Below are positions 10,039-20,791 of a stretch of DNA of 64,000 nucleotides, piece after piece. The DNA is taken from contig JAFBJZ010000905.1 of assembly GCA_016785225.1 (NCBI GenBank), positions 1-64,000 of the forward strand, written 5' to 3'. The notes under the pieces are model-generated. The model worked only from the letters and a program-made list of their open reading frames with translations. It was not told the DNA's origin and made no database searches. How positions within the stretch are numbered: the stretch's first letter is position 1; the number at the start of each line of letters is the position of its first letter. The translations under genes were made by a program, and so were the position numbers. Source of the DNA: Psettodes erumei. Its lineage: Eukaryota; Chordata; Actinopteri; Pleuronectiformes; Psettodidae.

Positions 10039-11382
10039 TTACGCTAGCTCATCTAGGCGAATGCGTACTACTTTATCAGTAATTGTGTCTAGTTTTTCGA
10101 TTTTTTCGATGGCCAGATTCATGCGGCGCTCAACCACAGGCAGCGTCAAGATAATGACAGGCACCTGACCAACCTTGTGCGCCGGTTTCTGCAAAATCGC
10201 ATCGATATTGATACCTGCATCGCTGAGGATACGCGTGATATCGGCCAGCACTCCTGGGCTATCATAAGCATGGACGCGCAAGTAGTAACCCGTGGTCATC
10301 TGCTCGGCGCGTAGGATCGGTGTGTCAGATAATTGCTCAGGGATAAACGCTAGGTGCGGCACATGGTGACCGTTGTTGCTTGTATCGTCGGCATCCTTGC
10401 TACCTAACACACGTACCAAGTCCATGACATCTGCCATCACCGCCGACGCGGTCGCGCCTGCACCGGCACCATCACCGCAGTACAAGGTCTGCCCGAGTGG
10501 GTGTGAATTGACCAAGACTGCGTTTTTTACGCCATTGACATTGGCCAAAAGAGCGTCTTGCGGGATGAGGGTCGGATGGACACGCAGCTCGATACCAGTC
10601 GCAGCATCGTCGCCTGTGCCATCACGGCGCACCGCAAAACCTAAATGCTTGATACGATAGCCCAGCTCTTCGGCATAGTTGACGTCTTGTAAGGTGATAC
10701 CTGTGATGCCTTCGCAATATACCTTATCAAACTGTAGCGGGATACCAAAGGCGATAGAGGCCAATAAGGCCAGCTTATGCGCCGCATCGATACCCTCGAC
10801 ATCGAACGTTGGGTCGGCTTCGGCATATCCTAACGCTTGGGCTTCGCTCAGTACATCAGCAAACGGACGACCCTTATCACGCATTTCTGTCATGATAAAG
10901 TTGCCCGTGCCGTTGATGATGCCGGCCAGCCACTCTACTTTATTGGCCGCCAAGGCTTCACGCATCACTTTGATGATTGGAATACCGCCTGCGACTGCTG
11001 CCTCGTATGCCACATGGACATGGTGTTCTTCTGCAAAAGCAAAGATCTCATTGCCGTGTTCGGCGAGTAAGGCTTTGTTTGCGGTGACCACATGCTTACC
11101 GTTTTTGATGGCATGCATGATGACTTCGCGGGCGAGTGTGGTGCCGCCGATCACCTCGATCACGATGTCGACATTGTCGCTTGCCGCAATTGCCATCAAG
11201 TCACTGCTTTGCATGATATTGGGATCAATATCATCACGATGACGGCGCGTACCCACTTCGGTAATGGTAATGTCTTGGCCGCTGCGGCGTTTTAGCTCAT
11301 CTAAATTGTCATTGATTAGATTGATCACGCCCGTTCCGACGGTGCCTAGACCAAGTATCGCTAGTTTGATGGAATGACTCAC
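10039..11382 (-). CDS. hom: Homoserine dehydrogenase
   Basis: Reduces aspartate semialdehyde to homoserine for threonine and methionine synthesis. 447 aa, monofunctional type. N-terminal Rossmann motif GLGTVGTG, substrate domain with GINGTGNFIMTEM-like sequence (residues GIINGTGNFI) and ADPTFDVEGIDAAHKLALLA, and a C-terminal ACT domain (YYLRVHAYDSPGVLADITRI) expected to give threonine feedback control. The start is GTG at 11382 with GAGGATA upstream. dsbC lies upstream on the same strand, as in pseudomonads. Confidence 0.97.
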   Translation of the reverse strand: MSHSIKLAILGLGTVGTGVINLINDNLDELKRRSGQDITITEVGTRRHRDDIDPNIMQSSDLMAIAASDNVDIVIEVIGGTTLAREVIMHAIKNGKHVVTANKALLAEHGNEIFAFAEEHHVHVAYEAAVAGGIPIIKVMREALAANKVEWLAGIINGTGNFIMTEMRDKGRPFADVLSEAQALGYAEADPTFDVEGIDAAHKLALLASIAFGIPLQFDKVYCEGITGITLQDVNYAEELGYRIKHLGFAVRRDGTGDDAATGIELRVHPTLIPQDALLANVNGVKNAVLVNSHPLGQTLYCGDGAGAGATASAVMADVMDLVRVLGSKDADDTSNNGHHVPHLAFIPEQLSDTPILRAEQMTTGYYLRVHAYDSPGVLADITRILSDAGINIDAILQKPAHKVGQVPVIILTLPVVERRMNLAIEKIEKLDTITDKVVRIRLDELA

Positions 11383-11654
11383 AGTATCCTCAAGAGGTTA
11401 AATATAAGACGCCCAGCATAACACTGCTATCAGATAAATGCGCTGGTCGTATCGAGCATACGGTGGGCGCAAATGTCGTTTGTGATAGGGTTATCAAGGC
11501 GTCATTATCGTTGAATAAAAAAGACTCACATTGATGTTTACACTACGGTTGTGTTGCTGATGTTTTATGACGCTTCATCGTATCATACCGACATGCAGTT
11601 GTGACGTCTACCCAAACTGACTGTCGCCAAAGTCAACGATATGACAGCAGCGTG

Positions 11655-12507
11655 TTAGCTGGCGTCAATCGCTGTTTGTGCCAGCTGCTCAGCCGGTAGA
11701 TAGCCACCGATTTGCTGGCCAGACTCCGTAAAGATAGCTGGCGTACCGCGCACGCCCAATCTTGCGCCTAATGCCATATGCGCTGCGACTGGGTTTTCGC
11801 AACTAGGCGCTTGCACGTTGGCGCCCATTTTTGCTTGATTCATAGCGGCATGGCGATCTTGGCTGCACCATATTGCCTCCATTTTGGGTACCGATGCTTG
11901 GCTACGAGGCCACGCCAAATAACGCACTTCGATACCGCGCGCATTGATATCAGCCATCTCTTCATGCAGCTTGGTGCAATAAGGGCAGTCGGCATCGGTA
12001 AACGAGTAGACCACCGCTTTGGTCTCACCCTTGGCTGGGTAAATAATCAGCTCGTCTTTATCGACCGCTTGCAATGCTTTTTGGGCGGTATTGGCCACCA
12101 ATGCGGCGCTGATATCGACCGGCGCGCCGTCACCGACCGCGATGATCTGACCTTGAATGATGTGCTTGCCCGACTTATCCGTAAAAAAAGACGGCAGCCC
12201 TTCAGCGGTCGCCCAATAGATACCGTCCATATCTGTCGGTACGGCTGAGAGGATAGTCTCCTCAATCCCCTGAGGTTTTTAGGTTTTCTTGCAACGCGCT
12301 GACCACCGCTGCATCACTCTCTGCCGATACCGTCTTGGTATTTGCCTGAGTGCTATTGACCACACCGGTGTTGCTGGTAGCATCGGCGGCATTGTTTGAG
12401 CAGCCAGCAGCAATGGCGACCAATAACGCCCCCATCATAAAGCGTGATAGGCGGGTTTTGCGAAATCCAATGACAGCGTGGGCTTTTTGGGTGATGGAGG
12501 ATGACAT
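11655..12507 (-). CDS. dsbC: DsbC-like thiol:disulfide interchange protein, apparent lipoprotein, frameshifted
   Basis: Periplasmic disulfide isomerase. The thioredoxin-fold domain has the CPYC active site (FTDADCPYCTKLHEEM), a second Cys pair region (IWCSQD and APSCENP) and the cis-proline motif GTPAIF. The dimerisation domain is upstream (AEGLPSFFTDKSGKHIIQGQ). The frame is broken at the C4 run 12267-12270, where the minus strand carries one G too many; removing it joins LKTSG to IEETILS. The assembled protein is about 283 aa. The N-terminus has a long basic n-region and ends in IAAGC, a plausible lipobox, so it may be membrane-anchored rather than soluble as E. coli DsbC is. ATG 12507 has AGGAAA upstream. 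Confidence 0.9.
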
Positions 12508-13153
12508 ATAAGTTTCCTGTAGGCATTGCGCCTAATCATAAATGCGTCGGCATAAAACAAATAAACGCTATTGCGTGCAGTATGAGGCAACGTGAGAAAA
12601 CTGCCGCCATCATGCCAGACTGTGATCGTGGATATAGCGCTTATCAATGAAAGTTAAAAGGTTCAATATAAAGGGGTTTTTCTCTCAAACGAGAAACGTC
12701 CCCACTTGATAATGCCGCTTATCTTAACATATTTATGATAAATAATAGCCATAGCTGAGAAGGTACGGCGATCTTATATACTTCTATGACGGCGCTAAAT
12801 AAACACCATCAGCACGTGGCACATAGTAGTTGTTGTGTCCGTTTTATTTAGGGCTGATGATATCTAAAATGACGTCATCGCGGTGTTGAAAAACATAACG
12901 TTTATACACCTAAATTCAAAAAACAAGATACATTTGTACTATGTAATATCAAAGCTTGGCTAGTTACTATCAATGTTTAGCTACCGTGCTGAGCCACAAC
13001 ATCTGGTTATGATGTTTGATTGTGATGTTCGATCAGATAGTCTACTGCTAATGGCATTGTTTTTGCTAAAAAATTATATGAATTCTTTATATATGTCCCT
13101 TTAATAGTATTTATTTCAATCACTCACTTCAATGATTGCGCTAAGGAGCCCAC
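12508..13153. other. AT-rich divergent region between dsbC and the DUF808 gene
   Basis: No convincing gene in 646 bp. An imperfect hairpin lies near 12671-12704 (GGGG and TTTCTC paired with GAGAAA and CCCC), without a good T-run. The region must hold the promoters of both divergent genes; GCTAAGGAG just before ATG 13154 is a good ribosome-binding site. Confidence 0.4.
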
Positions 13154-14080
13154 ATGGCAGGTGCCAGTTTATTAACCCTACTCGATGATATCAGTGTGAT
13201 ATTGGATGACGTCTCCGTCATGACCAAAGTCGCGGCCAAAAAAACCGCGGGGGTGCTGGGCGATGATTTGGCGCTAAACGCAGAGCAAGTCACGGGGGTC
13301 AAGGCCAACCGCGAGCTACCAGTGGTGTGGGCGGTCGCCAAAGGCTCTTTTGTCAATAAGCTAATATTAGTCCCAGCGGCACTTATTATTAGTGCTATTT
13401 ACCCGCCTTTAGTGACATTTTTATTGATGTGTGGCGGGTTGTTTTTGGTTTATGAAGGTGCAGAAAAAGTCATTCATCGATTTTGGCCGCATGCTTTGCC
13501 GCATGATGAAGAGCAAAACGCTCGCCGGCAGGCCAATGCCGATGAAACCGTAGACTTAGTCGCCTTTGAAAAAGACAAAATCAAAGGGGCGATACGGACC
13601 GATTTTATTTTATCGGCTGAGATTATCGTCATTGCCTTAGGGTCGACAGCGAGCGCCACGTTGTTGGAGCGCAGTCTGGTATTGTCCATCTTGGCAATTG
13701 GTATTACCATCGGTATTTATGGTTTGGTGGCAGGTATTGTCAAAATAGATGATGCTGGTTTGCATCTGATGGAGCAAGAAAGTACGTTTAAACAAAAATT
13801 GGGAAAAGTGATGTTTGCCGCCGCGCCAAAACTGATGAAGTTTTTATCCATCGCCGGTACTTTAGCGATGTTTTTGGTCGGTGGTGGTATTTTGGTGCAT
13901 GGTATTGGCTTTTTGCATCACGGTGTCGAGGATATCGCCCATTTGACGGGTATCTTTGAGAGCGTGACCACCGCTATTTTAAATGGAGTCATCGGTTTTA
14001 TTATCGGTGCTATTATCGTTGGGATCTTTACTATCGTTGGCAAAATGCGTGACGACGATACAAAGTCAGCGACGCACTAA
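13154..14080 (+). CDS. DUF808 (YedI-type) inner membrane protein
   Basis: 308 aa, full family length. The opening MAGASLLTLLDDISVILDDV and the VAAKKTAGVLGDDLALNAEQ motif are characteristic of DUF808/YedI. Several membrane segments follow: near residues 72-100 (LILVPAALIISAIYPPLVTF), 150-195, 225-250 and a final one near 275-300 (GVIGFIIGAIIVGIFTI). The family is widespread in proteobacteria; its function is not known, though transport has been suggested from topology. It has a strong ribosome-binding site and is followed by a shared terminator with rne. Confidence 0.9.
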   Translation: MAGASLLTLLDDISVILDDVSVMTKVAAKKTAGVLGDDLALNAEQVTGVKANRELPVVWAVAKGSFVNKLILVPAALIISAIYPPLVTFLLMCGGLFLVYEGAEKVIHRFWPHALPHDEEQNARRQANADETVDLVAFEKDKIKGAIRTDFILSAEIIVIALGSTASATLLERSLVLSILAIGITIGIYGLVAGIVKIDDAGLHLMEQESTFKQKLGKVMFAAAPKLMKFLSIAGTLAMFLVGGGILVHGIGFLHHGVEDIAHLTGIFESVTTAILNGVIGFIIGAIIVGIFTIVGKMRDDDTKSATH

Positions 14081-14132
14081 GCTTGCAAAGCGTTAAACAG
14101 ATAACGCATTACTCAGCAAAGTGAAGAAAAAT

Positions 14133-14164
14133 AAAAGCCCCGATAGTGAACTATCGGGGCTTTT
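14133..14164. terminator. Bidirectional terminator between DUF808 gene and rne
   Basis: Fifteen-base perfect inverted repeat AAAAGCCCCGATAGT (14133-14147) / ACTATCGGGGCTTTT (14150-14164). It serves the two convergent genes. Confidence 0.9.
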
Positions 14165-14191
14165 GAGTATCTATGCTTGTACTGTGTCTAA

Positions 14192-14231
14192 TAATACAAG
14201 CGGTAATACAAGCGGTCTAATAGTACAAGCG
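14192..14231. repeat. Short imperfect tandem repeat just past rne
   Basis: TAATACAAGCGG occurs at 14192-14203 and 14204-14215, with a degenerate third copy TAATAGTACAAGCG at 14218-14231. It lies between the terminator and the rne stop codon. Confidence 0.6.
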
Positions 14232-14238
14232 ACGGTGA

Positions 14239-17200
14239 TTAACTGTCTGCTTGCTTATCGGCATCCTCAGCGTCTGTCTTTTCAGCTTGTGTCGGCTTTT
14301 TGTGCTCAGTCTTTGGCTTACGACTGCGCGCCTTAGGAACCTTTGGCGTGGTCAAGTTAAACATGCCAGTCTGTGGCAATAACTGCTCGGCCACATTTTC
14401 AATCATGTTTTTATAACTGGCGATCGTGGTTTTGGACTTGGCCGCTTGGCTGTCTTCCTTTTCTGCGCCTTTGTCTGCGTCTTTAGACGGCGCCTCTGAC
14501 TCAGATGTATCGCTTTGCTGGGCGACTTCGCTGTCAGACTCAGCCGTCTTTGTGCGAGTATCGGCATTGTCAACATGGTCAGCTGATGGACTAGTAGCAG
14601 GCACCACGTTTTTATCGGCTTTTAGCAGCTGCTCACTTTCAGTGCTGACATCGTCTGCCTGTGCTTGATTGGCTAGAGCAGTCGCATCGACATCATCAGC
14701 GTCCACCTCGTCTGCCTGATAATCAGGATGTTGACCACGGGGGTCATTGCTAGCGCGTTTGCCGATCGCTCGCGGCGCGACTGCTGTTTTGCCTTGGGTG
14801 GTAGCAAATTGACTAACGGCCTGAGTCATCGCCTCAAAGCGCGCCAGATAGTCTGCCGCCAATGGCTGGTAGCCATAGTTGCTAAAGTCAAAGCCTCGAG
14901 CTTGAACGTCAGCAACTGGTTGCTGTGCTTGCGCGCTGTCAGCAGATTTTGCTTGCTCTGAGTGCGCTTCGATAGCCGCGATAAAGCAGCGGATCACACC
15001 GTCATTTTTTAGACGGCTTTCGGCATCGGTGAGTGCTTGACGCACAAAGTCACCAACGCTACCGCGCACCGTTGGTACAGGTGTTGCCGATTCTACCGCT
15101 GGCTGCTCAGTGGACTGGGACTGTGCCTGCTGACGACGCACGACACGTGGGTCGTTACTGGCCTGTCCAAACTTCTGAGCGGTGACGTAACGGTTGGCAA
15201 ACAAGGCATCATGCGTGAGCAAGGGTGCTGCGCTAACGTCCGCATCGGCTTTATCCGCAGTAGGGCTGCTTTGGGCACTTATGCTCTGTGTGCCTTTGGC
15301 AGTGGCGTGCGTCTGTTTTGCAGCGTTGCTATTTGCATTGCCGGTATCACGGTCACCTGTGTTTGCCGCGGTGTCCTGCGACTTGGTGGCAGTAGCGCGA
15401 TCAGCCGGCGCTGGCTCTGAAGCTGAGCGCGTAGCAGGGCTCTTCGCAGCTGATGACTCGTCGGCGGTCGGCTGTTTAGTAGTTGCCTGCTCGTTAGCGG
15501 TTACCGCTTTGCTGTGCGCCGCTTTATCACCGCTGGTATCTGCCTGTGCCGTAGTGCCGTTTTTACCAGATTTCTCGACGCTTTGGCTATTTGCTGACTG
15601 CTTATCGGCAGGCGCTTTTTGCGCATTACCTTTGGCCGTAGTTGCTTGACCAGCGTCTTTTTTGCTCGCAGTGTCGTTTGCTGTACTGTCATTTGCTGAA
15701 TGGGGCTTGTCAGCAGGTGAGCGTTTGGCAGAGGCCGGCTTGCTATCATCTAAGGATAGGTGCACCACTTCTGGCGATTTTAGCATCGCTGGGGCTTCGT
15801 TGACCTGCAGTATGACCTCGTTTGGGTCTTGGTTACGGCGCGTGTTCGCGGCTTGTTTGCTGGTGTGTGCTTCGCCGTTTTTGCCAGAGGACTGCTTGAC
15901 GCTATCAGAGGTAAGCGTCTCACCGCGTTCTAGCTTGCCGCGTGAACCGCGTTGGCTGTGCGATTTGCGTTTATTGAGCGGCTGCTCGTCTGCTGCCTTA
16001 CGCTCACCAGTATCGCGGCCGTTATCTTGGCGGTTGTTGCGACTGCGCTCACTGCTACGTCTATTGTCTTGCTGACGTTTATTTGGCTGCTCGTTTGCGC
16101 TTTCGGCGGCCTCTGAGCTGCTTTGGGTCTCAGCGCTTACGTTTTGATTACTCTCGCTATTTTGCTCTTTGCGTTGACGCGGCTTAGCAGAGCGAGACTT
16201 ACGTGATTTGCGTCTTCTTCTGTCGTCGTTGCTCTCTTCGTTTTTATTGTCTGAGCTGCGACGCGCTTGCTGGCGGTTGGCGCTGTCTGATTTGCCATCG
16301 GTGTGCTGCTCAGGGGCTTGCGAGTTTTGCTCGGTGCTCGCGGTACGGCTTTCGACACTAAGCGCGCTGTTATCGATTTGACCAAAAGCGCCTAAGCTTT
16401 GTGCGCCAGTGTTGACCAAGGCTTCGATTGCCTCGGCAGCATCACGGCTGCTCACGGTAGGCGTGGTTGATGCTTGCGGTGCCTGAGCAAACAGGTTGGA
16501 TAGCCAAGCAACGGCTTGCGGCTGGGCGGCGGTCACACTCGCTGATGGCGTGGCTGCTGGTTGAGGCTTATCCGCTTGCGGCGCGCGTGTCGCGGCCGCG
16601 GTGTTGGTGCTGTTGTTTTGACGACGATCGTTTTGATGACGGTCTTTTTGATGGCGTTCGGTTTGTTGTGCGCTGTTGTTTTGTGTTTGCGCAGGAGCGT
16701 TTGACGGTGTCTGGGCGCGGCTTTTGTTTTTCTGTGCTGCGCTTTTGTCGCTGCTTTGGCGCGGCTGACGCGTTGGCTGCTGCTCAGGGCGTTCGTTGTC
16801 CGCCGTTTGCCAATCGACATCGTAGCCCAAATCGCTATGCTCTTGCTGCTGAGTATCAGTGATACGCTCGTAGCTGGATGGCGCAAAGCCATCGCGATTG
16901 AAGTGCAATTTGAAGTTCGGCGATTCTAAATGCGCGTGCGGCAAAATAGTAATACGCGTGCCGCTGTCTTGCTCCAGATAAACCAAGCTGTCACGTTTTT
17001 CATTTAACAAAAATGCCGCGATATCGGTCGGTACTTCGGCCTGTACTTCACCTTGACGCTCTTTTAGGGCGATCTGCTCGATTTGGCGCATGATTGACAA
17101 TGACAATGAGCGCAAATCACGAATCATACCGTTGCCATGACAGCGCGGGCAGATATAGCCGGTTGATTCTTCAAGTGAGGGACGCAAGCGCTGACGGCTC

Positions 17201-18347
17201 ATCTCCATCAAACCAAATTTAGAGATATCACCGAACTGCACGCGGGCGCGGTCGTATTTGGTCGCATCAATCAGACGTTTTTCGACTTCTTTTTGATGCT
17301 TGTTGTCATTCATGTCAATAAAATCAATGACAATCAAGCCGCCCATATCACGTAGGCGTAGCTGACGGGCAATCTCGTCAGCGGCTTCTAAATTGGTGTG
17401 TAGGCGGTTTCGGCGACATCTGAGCCTTTGGTTGACTTGGCGGAGTTGATATCGATAGAGACCAGCGCTTCGGTTTGATCAATGACGATAGAGCCACCTG
17501 AGGGCAAGCGCACTTCGCGCTGATAGGCCGTCTCGATTTGCTTTTCGATATTAAAGCGCGAAAACATCGGCTCATAATCGGTGTATTTGCGCAGTTTTTC
17601 GGCTTGTTTTGGCATGACAGCATCGATGAAGCTGGCCGCCTCAACGTACGCGTTTTCGTTATCGATCCAAATCTCAGCGATATCGTCACGCAGATAGTCA
17701 CGCACGGCACGGGTGACGACGCCAGCTTCTTGATGCACTAAGCGCGGTGATGGGTATTTTTTATTCTGTTCTTGGATGGCTTGCCAGATGTTGAGCAAGT
17801 GATTGAGATCGTGCTGCAAGTCTTCTTGAGTTTTACCGATACCAGCGGTGCGGATGATGACACTCATGCCTTTTGGCAAGTCAAGATTGCCTAGCATGCG
17901 CTTCATGTCTTCACGCAGTTTGCCTGATATTTGGCGTGAGATACCGCCGCCACGAGGGTTGTTGGGCATCAATACCAAATAACGGCCAGCGAGTGATACA
18001 TAAGTCGATAGGGCGGCGCCTTTGTTACCGCGCTCTTCTTTTTCGACCTGAACGATTAGCTCGTCGCCTTCTTTGATGAGCTTTTTGATGTTTTCATCAC
18101 GTGGGTTGCCGCTTAGATACTCAGCAGAGATTTCACGAATCGGTAAAAAGCCTTGACGCTGTGAGCCGTATTCGACAAACACCGCTTCAAGCGATGGCTC
18201 GACACGGGTCACGTGGCCTTTATAAATATTGGATTTTTTTTGTTCGCGGGTGCGGTTTTCTAGATCAAAATCGTATAGATGGTTGCCTTTACAAAGGGCG
18301 ACGCGAATCTCTTCGTTTTGAGTGGCGTTGATCAAAATGCGTTTCAT
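14239..18347 (-). CDS. rne: Ribonuclease E, long C-terminal scaffold, frameshifted
   Basis: Endoribonuclease initiating mRNA decay and rRNA/tRNA maturation. Residues 1-125 hold the S1 domain (KGHVTRVEPSLEAVFVEYG). The catalytic DNase I-like domain includes VSIDINSAKS and LIVIDFIDM, carrying the two metal-binding aspartates. The Zn-link is CPRCHGNG. The remaining ~850 residues are disordered: Arg/Asn-rich, then Ala/Asp/Lys/Ser-rich, with two related basic motifs (FGQASNDPRVVRRQQ and GKRASNDPRGQHPD) likely to bind RNA or degradosome partners. About 1369 aa in all, longer than the E. coli enzyme (1061). The frame breaks near 17400, where one base is missing in the codons for AYHTNLEA. An essential gene, so sequencing error is likely. 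Confidence 0.95.
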
Positions 18348-18705
18348 ATTTTATCCTATGAGTACGCATAACGACGACTAAGCTTGGACTTTAGGAGGTG
18401 CCGGCAAGTGCTGCAAATGGCGACATCGGCGGCAGATATGGTGACCGGAGAACATAAGCAATCAGCCTCAAGGGCTGCTTTACGGTGATCTAAAGAGGCC
18501 AGCAGTGTCAGACAAGCCTATATCAAACAAGCTATGTCAAACCATGCAAACGCAGATTGTTCTAAACATCTATGCATCAGCGTCTTAGGTAAGTTTTTGG
18601 TCAGTGGTTTTTAGGGTCATTATGACCGCGCACTGTGTCAGAGTGGGCAAGCCTTAGCGACGGCTCTAAAAATACTGCTCCTAAAAAAGGCGCTGTGTTG
18701 TTGCT
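18348..18705. other. rne upstream region / probable 5' UTR
   Basis: No gene seen. It must contain the rne promoter and leader. In enterobacteria the rne leader folds into hairpins used for autoregulation; I see short complementary segments here (AGCC with GGCT around 18465-18480) but cannot confirm an equivalent. Confidence 0.35.
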
Positions 18706-19122
18706 ATGCATCCTCAAAGTCTAGCAATAATCGCTATCATCAATACTATTATAAAAAATAGCGCGATGCAGCATCTGTTAGATCAGGTAAAACAATGGGT
18801 CTTGCTTTATTTTTCGTTCTTTTGCGATTACGTCAATCATATCTTGGGCGTTTTGTTAGCTATGGTCGCATCAGTCATCGGCGGGGCGTACTTGGCAAAC
18901 AGAGTAAATGACCGGCTTATCGGCACGGTTTATGTCTATGTCTTTATTGTCATCTGTTTGACCACCGATACTAAGGCGGCTATCGATATCTGTCTCGATG
19001 CTAAGGTAAAACGTCCCATACTTGCTCGGCTGCCTCACATAAAAGACGTTGATAATGTGTTATCAAAAACAGTCGTGATTATGCGGGTAGTAAATCAGTG
19101 TTATGGGGTAAATGGTCAATAA
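18706..19122 (+). CDS. Doubtful hypothetical membrane protein
   Basis: A 138-codon open frame in the long rne-rluC gap. Two hydrophobic stretches (ILGVLLAMVASVIGGAYLA and GTVYVYVFIVICLTTD) would form membrane segments, and the last third is basic. There is no clear ribosome-binding site and no family I recognise. It could be chance, since the gap is 1.15 kb, but it is the only sizeable frame there and its hydrophobic pattern is coherent. Confidence 0.25.
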   Translation: MHPQSLAIIAIINTIIKNSAMQHLLDQVKQWVLLYFSFFCDYVNHILGVLLAMVASVIGGAYLANRVNDRLIGTVYVYVFIVICLTTDTKAAIDICLDAKVKRPILARLPHIKDVDNVLSKTVVIMRVVNQCYGVNGQ

Positions 19123-19499
19123 ATAGGCGTTTTGCCAGCATTATTCACGCAATGGTATTTTGTGTCACTATCAGTTTTATCATACAAATAGCCATGCGGT
19201 AAAAAAACTTGCTTTTATCAAAAAAGAAGCATTCATGCCGCGTTTACAATTTATGGGGCGGTCTGAGAAGCGACGTCTATAAAAACAGCTTTACTCAGTT
19301 TATGCACCCTAAAATCAGATGAGACGGCCCATCTTGGCAGAGGCATCGCTAACCGCGCTTGGGCAATCACTCATAAAACCGTGATTGGCAAAATAGCGTT
19401 AGGCAATCTTTTGCAATAATGATTATTGCGCAGCTTCTGCTTAATTGGCGCTCAACATGCTAAACTATAGCAAATCTTTGTGTAAATACCTAACGAAAA
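19123..19499. other. Intergenic region upstream of rluC
   Basis: No gene or clear repeat seen in 377 bp. It presumably carries the rluC promoter; the ribosome-binding site before ATG 19500 (CTAACGA) is weak. Confidence 0.35.
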
Positions 19500-20525
19500 A
19501 TGACAAACTCAAAAACGACCGATGACGCGCCGATCCACGAAGCGCCTGCTATTTTCAATAGCAAAACACGCCCGCAAAGCGCTGACGACGAAATCAGCAA
19601 CTTTGCCAGAGTCAATTATCTAGAGGTAACGCGCCATCAGCATGACCAGCGTTTGGATAATTTTTTGCTCAACCGCCTAAAGGGTCTGCCAAAATCGCAC
19701 ATCTACAAGATGATTCGCTCGGATGAAGTACGTGTCAATAATAAACGCTGTAAAGCGCATGATAGAGTCCAGCGTGAAGACGTCGTGCGTATCGCGCCCA
19801 TTCAGCTGGCGACGCGCGAAAAGCCCATCATCAGCACCGAGTTTGCCAATAGCTTGCTGGCACGAGTGGTGTATGAAGATGAGGGGATGTTGGTGCTAAA
19901 CAAGCCTTCGGGCATTGCGGTGCATGGTGGTAGCGGGTTGGATTTTGGTGTCATCGAGGCCATGCGTGAAGTCACTGGCAAAAAATATCTGGAGCTGGTG
20001 CACCGTATCGACAAGGATACCTCAGGCTTGCTGATGATCTCTAAAAAACGCTCAACGCTAAAAGCCTTGCAGCAGCATCTGGTGGATAAAACCATCCAAA
20101 AGCACTATCTGTGTATCGCCAAAGGCCAGCCTGTGATGGGTGAGCAACGTATCGATGCGCCATTGTTACGCTATACGCTTGCTAATGGTGAGCGCCGTGT
20201 CAAGGTGGATAGCCAAGACCCGCAAGCCAAAGACAGCCAGACGGACATTATCATTCATGAGCGTTTTATGCTGGCCGATCAGCCTGTGAGCTTGATTGAA
20301 GCCAAGCCGCTCACTGGGCGCACCCATCAGATTCGTGTACACTTAGCGCATATCGGTCACGCCATCTTGGGCGATGATAAATATAACGTGCACGACAAAT
20401 CAGGCGTCCATCGTCTGTGCTTGCACGCGTGGCGTTTGGATATCCCAGGTTATAAGAGTATCACCGCGCCGCTGCCAGAAGACATGGCCGACTGGCTGCC
20501 AGAGCAGAGCACGCTGCCTGATTAG
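19500..20525 (+). CDS. rluC: Ribosomal large subunit pseudouridine synthase RluC/RluD family
   Basis: Converts uridines of 23S rRNA (955, 2504 and 2580 in E. coli RluC) to pseudouridine. 341 aa. The N-terminal S4 RNA-binding domain is near residues 50-100 (RLDNFLLNRLKGLPKSHIYK). The catalytic motif is HRIDKDTSGLLMI with the essential Asp, followed by GRTHQIRVHLAHIGH. The divergent pairing with rne supports RluC over RluD. The HAD phosphatase follows on the same strand after a hairpin terminator. Confidence 0.93.
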   Translation: MTNSKTTDDAPIHEAPAIFNSKTRPQSADDEISNFARVNYLEVTRHQHDQRLDNFLLNRLKGLPKSHIYKMIRSDEVRVNNKRCKAHDRVQREDVVRIAPIQLATREKPIISTEFANSLLARVVYEDEGMLVLNKPSGIAVHGGSGLDFGVIEAMREVTGKKYLELVHRIDKDTSGLLMISKKRSTLKALQQHLVDKTIQKHYLCIAKGQPVMGEQRIDAPLLRYTLANGERRVKVDSQDPQAKDSQTDIIIHERFMLADQPVSLIEAKPLTGRTHQIRVHLAHIGHAILGDDKYNVHDKSGVHRLCLHAWRLDIPGYKSITAPLPEDMADWLPEQSTLPD

Positions 20526-20637
20526 TATTGTCTCATTAATGTTGTCCCACTCTCGCGTATGGTGACAGTGTGTCCATACTATTTGTAAACTGTTCAACAC
20601 GCGCTAAGGACGGACGATAAAGTCGAGTACGTGCGCT

Positions 20638-20684
20638 AAACGTCACGCCCGCTTATTTTTGATAAGTCGCCGTGACGTTTTTGT
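20638..20684 (+). terminator. Terminator after rluC
   Basis: Perfect 10-bp stem AAACGTCACG (20638-20647) / CGTGACGTTT (20671-20680) plus a T-run. A second small hairpin (CTTAT/ATAAG) lies in its loop. Confidence 0.75.
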
Positions 20685-20791
20685 ATTGACACTTGCCATT
20701 CATCGTCGTTATTCATAAAAGCCATCAAGTCACACGTCAGCTTATCAAGTATTAAAGGTCGTCAAGTCTTAACAGTCATCAAGGTTTATTT

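Noticed and set aside
12671..12704. Hairpin with GGGG...CCCC arms upstream of dsbC
   Set aside because: Unpaired bases interrupt the stem and neither strand has a T-run, so I do not call it a terminator or riboswitch.
14426..16862. Long plus-strand frames over the rne 3' half
   Set aside because: The low-complexity Ala/Ser/Arg codons of the RNase E tail leave the opposite strand open by chance. The products are compositionally odd with no motifs.
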